Source of the DNA: Lytechinus pictus
Lineage: Eukaryota; Echinodermata; Echinoidea; Temnopleuroida; Toxopneustidae
Length of the DNA stretch: 64,000 bases
NCBI RefSeq assembly: GCF_037042905.1
Contig: NC_087249.1
Location: 12,405,501 to 12,469,500, forward strand
Reading direction: 5' to 3'
Shown: positions 36,501-45,500 of the stretch, in pieces
Numbering within the stretch: the stretch's first letter is position 1
Layout: every line of letters begins with the position of its first letter
Program-made: the position numbers and the translations under genes
Notes under the pieces: model-generated
What the model was told of the DNA's origin: nothing
The model's input: only the letters and a program-made list of their open reading frames with translations
Database searches by the model: none

Positions 36501-39500
36501 GGGCCGTAAAAACCACAATGTCAACATGAAAATGAAAACAAAATCTAGTAACCGCAAAATATGCGCATACTTCCAACATAAAATTGCAAAGAAGATTCAA
36601 TAGAGAATGCGCAAATATAATGATTAGAAAGGGTGTAAACTTATAAATTTATTAGCTGAAAGCCGTTTTTTTTTTTTTTTGCCGAACTTCCGAACCAAGT
36701 CTTAGTGTTCGGTTCGGTTCTGTTCGGTTCGGAAGTGCCATGTTCGGCGAACTACCGTCCGGTTCGGCTGTTCGGCTACAGCACTATTTTAAAGTTTATC
36801 AATATTTTGTGAAAACAGTCATATGCACATCGTCATGAATATTTATTAGGTTGGCTGATGATGTCACATCCCCAATTTCCTTTTTCTTATGTTATTACAT
36901 GAAATCATAATTCTTTCATTTTTCATACATGTCTAAATGATGTGTCTCCATTATGATGAAATAAGCTGTGGCAATAAATAACGAATGCACTTAATCAGTT
37001 GTCAATCCGATCGTTTTAGTTCTTGGTAGAAATTTTTTGAATAAACCTAATTTCATATAATAAAATACAAAGGAACAAGTGGGGATATGACATCATCAGC
37101 CCACCTAATGAATATTCATGAAGACAAGCCTCGAACTGTTTCACCGGAATAATGCAAATCTTTATAATCAAATAACTTTGTTATTTTTTATCCGATTTTG
37201 ATGAAATTTTCAGCATTTTGCTCTGTGAATTTTTCTATATTTCTTTAGATATAAATACTTTCAGCCCGGACCATCCCTTTAAGACAGAGGAAGTACGAGG
37301 GAGACACATACACAAAATGAAAAGATATCTAGAGAGGAAAAATAAAAGAGAAAATGAAAAAACAAATTGATAGACATAGAGAGTAGGAGAGAGTGAGAAA
37401 AGGGGAAGTAATAAAAAGAGCGATGGAAGGAAATAGTAATGATACTTTTAGCAACAAAGATACTCTCTAGTCCGATATCAATTACCACAACCTTGAGTTA
37501 AAGGGAAGAGACAGAGATTATAGATAGAGAGAGGAAGATAAATCAAGAGAAACAGAAAGAGAAAGTGAGGGATGGAAACACATAGAGTGAGAAAAAAAAG
37601 ACAAAGACAAATAGAAAAAGACATAGAGAATAGAAGAGAGAGAGCGTGAGAAAAGGGGAAGTAATAGAAAGAGCGATGGAAAGAAATAGTAATGATACTT
37701 TTAGCAACAAAGATACTCTCTAGTCTATCAAATTACCACAACTAAAAACGGGAAGAGACAGAGATATATTGTATAGAGAGAGGAAGATAAAGCAAGAAAA
37801 ATACAGATAGTGAGAGATGGAGAGAGATATAGAGGCTAAGAAGAGAGCAAAAGAGAAAAGAGAGATAGACAAATAGACGATGACATAGAGAGCGGGAGAG
37901 AGAGAGAGTGAGAAGCATGGATGGAAATAAACAGTAATGTTACTTCTGGCAACATGGATGCTACCTCACATCCGATATCAATTACCGCAAATCAGAAGTA
38001 TGTGCACTTGTATGTTCATCAGAGCACGGGGAGGATGTCCTTTGCGACCATAAGATGAAATGGGATGCTGTTTGTGTCTAAGAGATGGATAGTCTTTCCA
38101 AAGGTGGTTAAGATTCAGAATCACAGGCTGTCTTGAAGTGTGGAGTGGTCAGTTTCAGAAGCCTTTTTAGCTATGCTTCCTTATTCAAGGATGCAGACAA
38201 TATCAGAACTGTTCATGACTTCTGAAGCCAGTTTGAATTTTCTTTTTAACAACTGATTTATCAGAATATATACAGGCCTATGTTTTAAATTATTTAATAT
38301 GTCAAAATCATCCTTTTTCATTTAATCATAGGCAGCTAAAATACCTTCTAAAACTACTATTATCTGATCATATGATAAGCATCTTTCTCATTCCATTGGA
38401 TAAGATGCCTGCTATAATTTTGTTGATTTTGCTGGACTGCTTACTTTATACATTTTTGTACTCTTGTCATTATTTGCATCGTGTGTATATTTGTATGCTT
38501 GTATGACTTGTGCTTTTTAAAGAAGCGAATGAAGAAGCTATTATTATTATTATTACCTATATTTTTAATCATTTTAGTTAAAAAGTATCCCTCTCTCTCC
38601 TCCTCTCCATCTCTTCCCTTTTTGTATATCAGTCTCCTCCTTTATTTCTCTCTCTCTCACTCTCTCTTACAGTCTCAAGTTAAATGAATTACGTTTGTGC
38701 CCCACCTCAAATGAAAAATTTAATACGTACACAAAGTAGCTAGTCTTGTAAACTGGAGTTACATAGATCTCAATAAACCTGCATCATAATGGCAATACAC
38801 AGAATTAACCCATGTAAGCTTAAGATTCAGTCGTACACAGTTTGTTAAATGAAAGCGGTTTGTGCCTAATGACCAAAAGCGCAGTATAATAATAATAATA
38901 CAAAATATTTCTATAGCACACTTTCGTCTTTATCAGGATACATGTACAGAGTGAATTAAAAACAACACCACAGAGTAAATTACAGGTTAAAAACATAAAT
39001 TATGAATGGATAAATGGATTTCTATCAAAATGCACTCTTATACTTATAGTCTTTAGGGGTGTCACACCACAATTGCTCCGGTCTTAAAATCTCAGATGGC
39101 ATAAGGTATGAGTTAGAATTGTAACAGAGTTTTTGGTTCAGAATAGTGCAAAGATGAGGATTAGGGTTTAGTTAGTTTTGTAGGTTAGGGTTCATGTATG
39201 GCTTAACGTGCAGATTTTCCATCGGAGCAATTGTCGCCAGAGCAAATGTCATGGAACAGTCTTGAGGTTGCCCTGGCCTTGAAGGTGATTGCTGATGTCT
39301 GGGATGATAGCTGGTGTAGTATGATTACATAAATAGGACACTTACCTCAAAAGCTGCCACTTCAGGAGGCATGGAGGCCACGGCATTACGTGCCGACGAC
39401 ACTGGCTGTAGTTTGGACGATGCCTTGGTGGGTACGGGGATGGTTATTGGGGGCGCTTGGGCCCAGGATTCAAACCTCTTCTCAAGAGCTGATATCTCTT

Positions 39501-42500
39501 GCCACAACGTCTTCTCTTCTTTCATCAGTTCTTCGTAACTACCAATTATAATAAACAAGTTTAACAATAACAAAATGTAAACAGGATCTCGACTCTAACT
39601 AAATGTCATAAATTGGTCAAGCCCTCATGTCTTTGTCAGCATTCAACAACTCAATACAATGCATATTTGTTCCATATGGAGTCTGTTATGCCAATACGGC
39701 TGTGGCGTAGGTTCTTTCAATGATACTTGCTTCTAACACGGATCGGGATGAGCTTAACAAGTTCACCATTCAACTTTTGGGTGATTAAGATAAAAAAGAC
39801 TCGTTCTGCAAAAATTCCATGGAGTTCTAATCCTTTTTCAGTGACCTTTTAACAATAATGGGAAGTGTGCTATTCTATACTGGAAAATTGTATAGAAGAG
39901 ATGAATATTCTTCTCTTTGTGGAGTGGATTAGGAATGATTAATACAATTAACATTTGAGAAACTTTTTTATGAACCTCTACCTACATGTAAATATAGATG
40001 TACATCAAATACAGCTATCATTTCTTTTATTTCATTTACTAGTAATCAAATCTTTAATACTTTGATCTTAAACTTATACTTATTTTCAATTTTTTTTTAT
40101 TATTTCATTTGTTATTTATGTGTTTGATTATTTTCATTTTTTTCATGTTCATTTATTTAAATTTATTCTTATTTGTTTATTGATTTATTTATTTTATCTA
40201 TTTATTTTATATTATTTATTTTCATTTATTTATTTTTATTTTTATTATTATTATTTTTTTTTTTTTTGGGGGGGGGGGGAGTTGTGGTGCCCAGGGCTCT
40301 TATTATATATTTATTTCTAATGTTATATTTAATATTGTCTTACAAATATCTTCAGCATAAAGATTTTTTTTAATTTGAATATTCTCTTTACTTTTATTTG
40401 AACTTAGCTTTCTTTTCTGCACATTGGTTGATTATATGATAAAGGACATGTCAGGGAAAAGCATGGGTGGTCATAACATGGAGAAGATAACTTTGAAAAA
40501 ATTGATTTATAATAATTAAGAAGATATTACTTTACTATGGTCAAAATTTAATACATGTAGTAAAGACATTTTTTGAAATATCACTGCTGGTCAGAATTCA
40601 AAGAGTTATTCTGGGCCCCAGATTGATTGATTGTTTGGCCGAGTTTTAATAAATGCAATCAATCGCAAAAATCAGTACCATGATCAATCGAAAAGCTTTA
40701 TATTACAGGGCCCAAATATAATCATTATAACAATAATAATAATTACTCTTATTTACCCAGAGTAAACACTTCAGCTGTAAGCTGTTCTTCCAGTAGGCCC
40801 TGCATTACGCAACATGTTATCATTATTACCCTTCTCCATTTTCGAGCACCTGACAAGAAGGCAGAAGGTCCCATTTTTTAAAGGGGAATCCAGCCTTGGT
40901 CATAAAATGTTGTGTTGGAAAGGAGAGTAATAAATAAAACAGAATGGTCAAAGTTTTAGAGAAATCAGACAAGCAATAATAAAGTTATGGCTGTTTTAAA
41001 ATTGAGATCCCTAAGACCATGTAGATTTCAAATTGGCAACTTGGTAAGTAAATTATGACAAGGGGCAAGGACAACTTTCCCATAGGCCACATACTTAATT
41101 ATCAGTGATTTGTGGTATTCTCCTAAGTACCCATTTCCCTGGGGCTGTAATCTAAATATAGCCTAGGTAGTATATTATTTTATGTCCTCATGAGAGAAAA
41201 ATATAATTCGAAATAAAACTTGAAAAAAAAAAGTAATTTTTGCCATTTTATGTATTGGAGTACATGGAAGAGTAGTCCTTGCCTTACATCCTTATGACAT
41301 CCTATTTCTGACCAATTTGAAGTCTCCATGGGTATAGTGATTACCAAAAGTCACAACTTTTAAAAATTCATAACTTTCTTATTGTTTATCCAATATTGTT
41401 CAAACTTTCACCTATCAACTTGTCTGATTTTCGTTTTACCTCTAAAAGCAAGTTTTTATTTGGGTTGGATTTCCCTTTAAGTCTTTGGTATGACTCTGCC
41501 GGGAATTGAACCCACGACCTCATGTTCATGAGGCGGGCGCTCTACCACTGAGCTGATCTACCATGCCCGGTCGATAAATACTCACATTGTTCTCTGTTGA
41601 TCCTTGAAGGAGTTGATGACACTCTCAATATCCTCCATTGTCTCCTTCAGCTTCTCTACAACTGTAATTTAATAAATTAATTCATTAACACTCACCAGGC
41701 CTGGACTTATGAAAACTTTAATGAAGTTTGTAAAAAACATACTCTATTTTGATTTACATATTAATTCTAAATGTATTTGCAATTTTATGTGTGATTTATA
41801 TGCCTTTTTTCATATTTCACTTTCCATTTTATTCCCCTCCTATTCACCTACTTACTAAGTTCGTAACTTGCCTACCCCCCCCCCCCCATTTTATTCTGTT
41901 ACCTGTTCCCTTCTTTCTCCTTTTTTTCTTTATTTCTTTCTTTCTTTCTTTGTCCTTTTTTCCTATTGCTATCATTCTTTGATCATGATTATTTGGTGTA
42001 TTTTATTGTGTGATGTAGATCCCACTAAATTCATCTTTGGGCTGCCATGTTGTGTTTTTTTTATATAAATACCTTTTCAAGTTCCAGTTTGAATAAATAT
42101 TTTCATAAAGTAATCACGGATGGAAAAGGCGATGGGCAAAGTTTCTTAAATCATTTAAAGGTCAAATCGACCCCCAAAACTGTTTGAATGCTTGAATCAA
42201 TAGAGAAAAATCAAACAAGCATAATGCTGAAAATTTCATCAAAATCAGATGTAAAATAGGAAAGTTATGACATGTTAAAATTTCGCTTGTATTTTCACAG
42301 AACAGTGTGCATAACTCTGTGACATGGAAATGAGAGAGTTGATGATGTCCTTCACTCACTATTTCTTTTGTTTTCTAAGAAAATTTCAGTGTTATCCTTG
42401 TTGGATATTTTGGTTGGGGTGGAGTTTCTTTGAAATATGTGGAGACCAGACATGTGAATGAAATCAATTGTAGAGAAGGGAAACAGAGATTAACTTACAT

Positions 42501-45500
42501 TCTGGGGTAGGTTTCACATTCTGTAGCTGGTGTTGGAATTTATCCACGGTACTCCTCATCTTTTCTAGCTGCCCTCTGACTTTCACCTCTATTCAATGGA
42601 AACAAAAACGCCAGGATAAAACAACAATAATTTTTTTTTTACCTGGTTCCCGGGGACCGAGTTGTGACATGGGGAGCGGTGTGTCGGACTGCTATGGCCC
42701 TCATTGCTAGGATTCAGTAATTAAAAAACCCCAAAACTTGGCAATGAGGGTTTGGTGTTCATGTCCTCGCTCTCAGAGATGGTCCCTGCTCGGTTCTCCG
42801 GAATTGGGTAAGGCACACTTCTTATGAATTATGTACCCCCTCATGTTTTTACGCTCAAAACTGATATTGTGATTCATCTTTTCTGTAATTCACCGCTGTT
42901 GCCATGCATGTAATGATTATTTTGTGACCTTGGCTTATTTCCTTTTTATTATGTATACACCTATGAATATTGAATAAAGGGACGATTAATCAACGTCATT
43001 TATATAGTGCCATTAATCTAGATATAATAATCTATCCTGAAGTGCACTATAATCATAAATCCCTGCTTTGAGCTGCCACTACAAGGACTCAATGCATTCA
43101 AGGAATTAATCCTGCAGGGTACCCATTCACCTCACCTGGGTTGAGTTGAGTCAATATGGGTATATTTCTTCCTGAAGGAAAAACGGGGCATGGCTAGCAT
43201 TAGAACCCACAACCCTCTAAATAAATGATGAGAGTCAGGACAACTAGACCACTATGGATGTATTAAGAATGTTTGAGCATGTCTTTGTCTACCCCTTTTA
43301 TATTATACCTAACACTCCATCATAACATTTCTATGGCATTTCCAAGATGCAAGTGTTGTTATGATATTTTGAGAATTGTAGAAAATTTCCACATCTATAA
43401 ATGACCTATTTAAAGGTCCAAGGACATTAATTCTCTTTTTTTACAATAATACAATAATGAATATTCTTTATAAAAATTCAAGTTTCCTTTCAGCTGTTAG
43501 TTTTGTTGACTCACTTTCATTTCTCCTGTCGTTGACTGTCTTGGATTCCAATTCTTCCAGAGGAAGGTAGTCTTGTCTAAACTCACTCCGCTTGCTGTAG
43601 ACATGTGCTTGTTTTTCTCTTTCTAGAGCAGCAATCCTGACAAAACAAAAGGAATAAGGAATGAAATTTAAAGAATTAAAGGATCATGGCATTGGAGGGA
43701 ACTCGGTCTTAACTCTCATAAATTTCCTTTTAATATATCAACTTTCCTGGTCACACAGTTTTCTTTTATAAATTCCATTTTATTATACAACAGGCCTGAA
43801 ACTTGATAGAAATTTTACTTCATTGTCCAAGGGACAATTTCCTAGCTGACAGACCAGAAAAAAAAAAAAAAATTTGGTTGATTTAAAAAACTTTGTTTCT
43901 TGCAGTAATGAATGCTAAACAGGAAGTAGCCTTGATAGGCCAATGGCTTTTTTGCTACTCCATCACAATTCTTTGACTGTTTACCTGTTTCAACCAGAGA
44001 ACAATACATTAATTGGACTGAATCTATTGTTCTATAGTTGAAACAGGTAAACAGGACTGTGACTGGTACTATGTAGTGTAAATACATTCTTTAAGCTATT
44101 CTATAAGAAGAAATCAAAAGTGATGAAAATTGAATGAATTACTTTTTCTCTAGCTGGTCAAGCTCCCTTAGTAGTTCAATTTTCTTGACTTGATCCGGAG
44201 AGCTCTTGTGGATCCAGGTGGCTTTATTGCCTGTTCTTGATGATGTCCTGCCACTATTCATTCTGGAAGAGCTCCTAGATGAAGATCTTCCACTGTCTAT
44301 TTTTGCTTTCTGTTAAAGGGTTGGAACAATGCTCATTTAGTTTGAAAGTGGATTGCACCACCAATCTATTTCATAAATTCATTCATACATATTCCTCAGA
44401 CCTCTAAATCATAATGTACATAAAATAAAGATATGCATGTACATGTAAGACTCTATCTAAAGTTCTAAACCTATTGACTATACCAAAGATTACCCAAGAG
44501 TGCTGATGATCTAAACAGTCGTGCTTCCAGTTTACTGCCTTCATCAAGCTCATCATTCTCAGTAGTTGCCTAGTTGGGTATCATCCACTAACCTCGTACT
44601 AGTGTGAGTGGGTATCATCATACATGTAGCACTTAGCAGTCTACATGTACATGTAGCTTGGAATATATTGGTTATGTTATCAGCTTCAAATTGCATCGTT
44701 TTCGCATACATGCAAAATTTGGTTGCTTAGTTTAAAATGGTATTGTATTAGATCTATCCAATATCTACCCCAGGTGATGATTTGTGTACACTTCACAACT
44801 ACACAACCCATCAGTGAGAGCCAATACATCCAAAATATGACTTTAAAATCAATTCAGATCACCAGTTTTCTTGCAGGGTGCATTTGCTTAAAAAATTAAC
44901 TTTTTCCCATTTTATCGCGAAATGATCAACTGCACATTTTAAAAGCCTTTCTTAATCTAAACCTAAAGACAATAATAGTACTAATATTAACAAAATATTG
45001 TAAAATTTTTCATTAGAAATAGCTCATCAGTGTCAGTGATTTCATTGTGTTTTCAACTTTCCCCACATAATTAATGTTACCATTTTCAATTGATCAAAAT
45101 ATTTAACATGCAGAGAGGGGTGCGATTGAAAATGGAAGTTGTTAGTGATAAGTGATATAATAAAAAAGAAAAATGATTTCGAAAATATTTTTGCAAAAAG
45201 GGTGTAACAGTAGTAATGGCAACGACAAACATTTAGAGAGTTAGAATCTTCTAACGAGCAACGTCATAAATCTAGGTCTAACACTAACAGCATAATCTAA
45301 TAAATCATGTATGGGTGGGGAACCTAAAGCTACGCACTTTGTTTATGGTTGGGGGGTCCTAAAGTGAAACTTTACTTAGTTTAGTGAAGTAAAGATCGTG
45401 ATGTTGCATTTATTTTATATTTTCCACCCATAAAATCCCACCTTTGTCACTCGAAATATCAGATCGAGTTCACGGTCTCGAAGTTCGGGTAGCTGTAGGT

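Larger units (their letters stand above)
34827..37282. mobile_element. TTAA-type MITE (GGGACGGTCC ends), split by a hAT insertion
   Basis: Ends TTAAAGGGACGGTCCAAGC and GCCCGGACCATCCCTTTAA are inverted repeats. Without the hAT insert the element is about 600 bp, like its relatives. Its interior shares AAATTTCATCAAAATCGGAT and the Rgtgaygtcatc-type core with the AAGTCCACCCC family. Confidence 0.8.

Noticed and set aside
41481-41573. Functional tRNA gene on the minus strand
   Set aside because: Boxes A and B are present but the acceptor arms do not pair and the anticodon stem-loop is irregular; a SINE head or pseudogene fits better.
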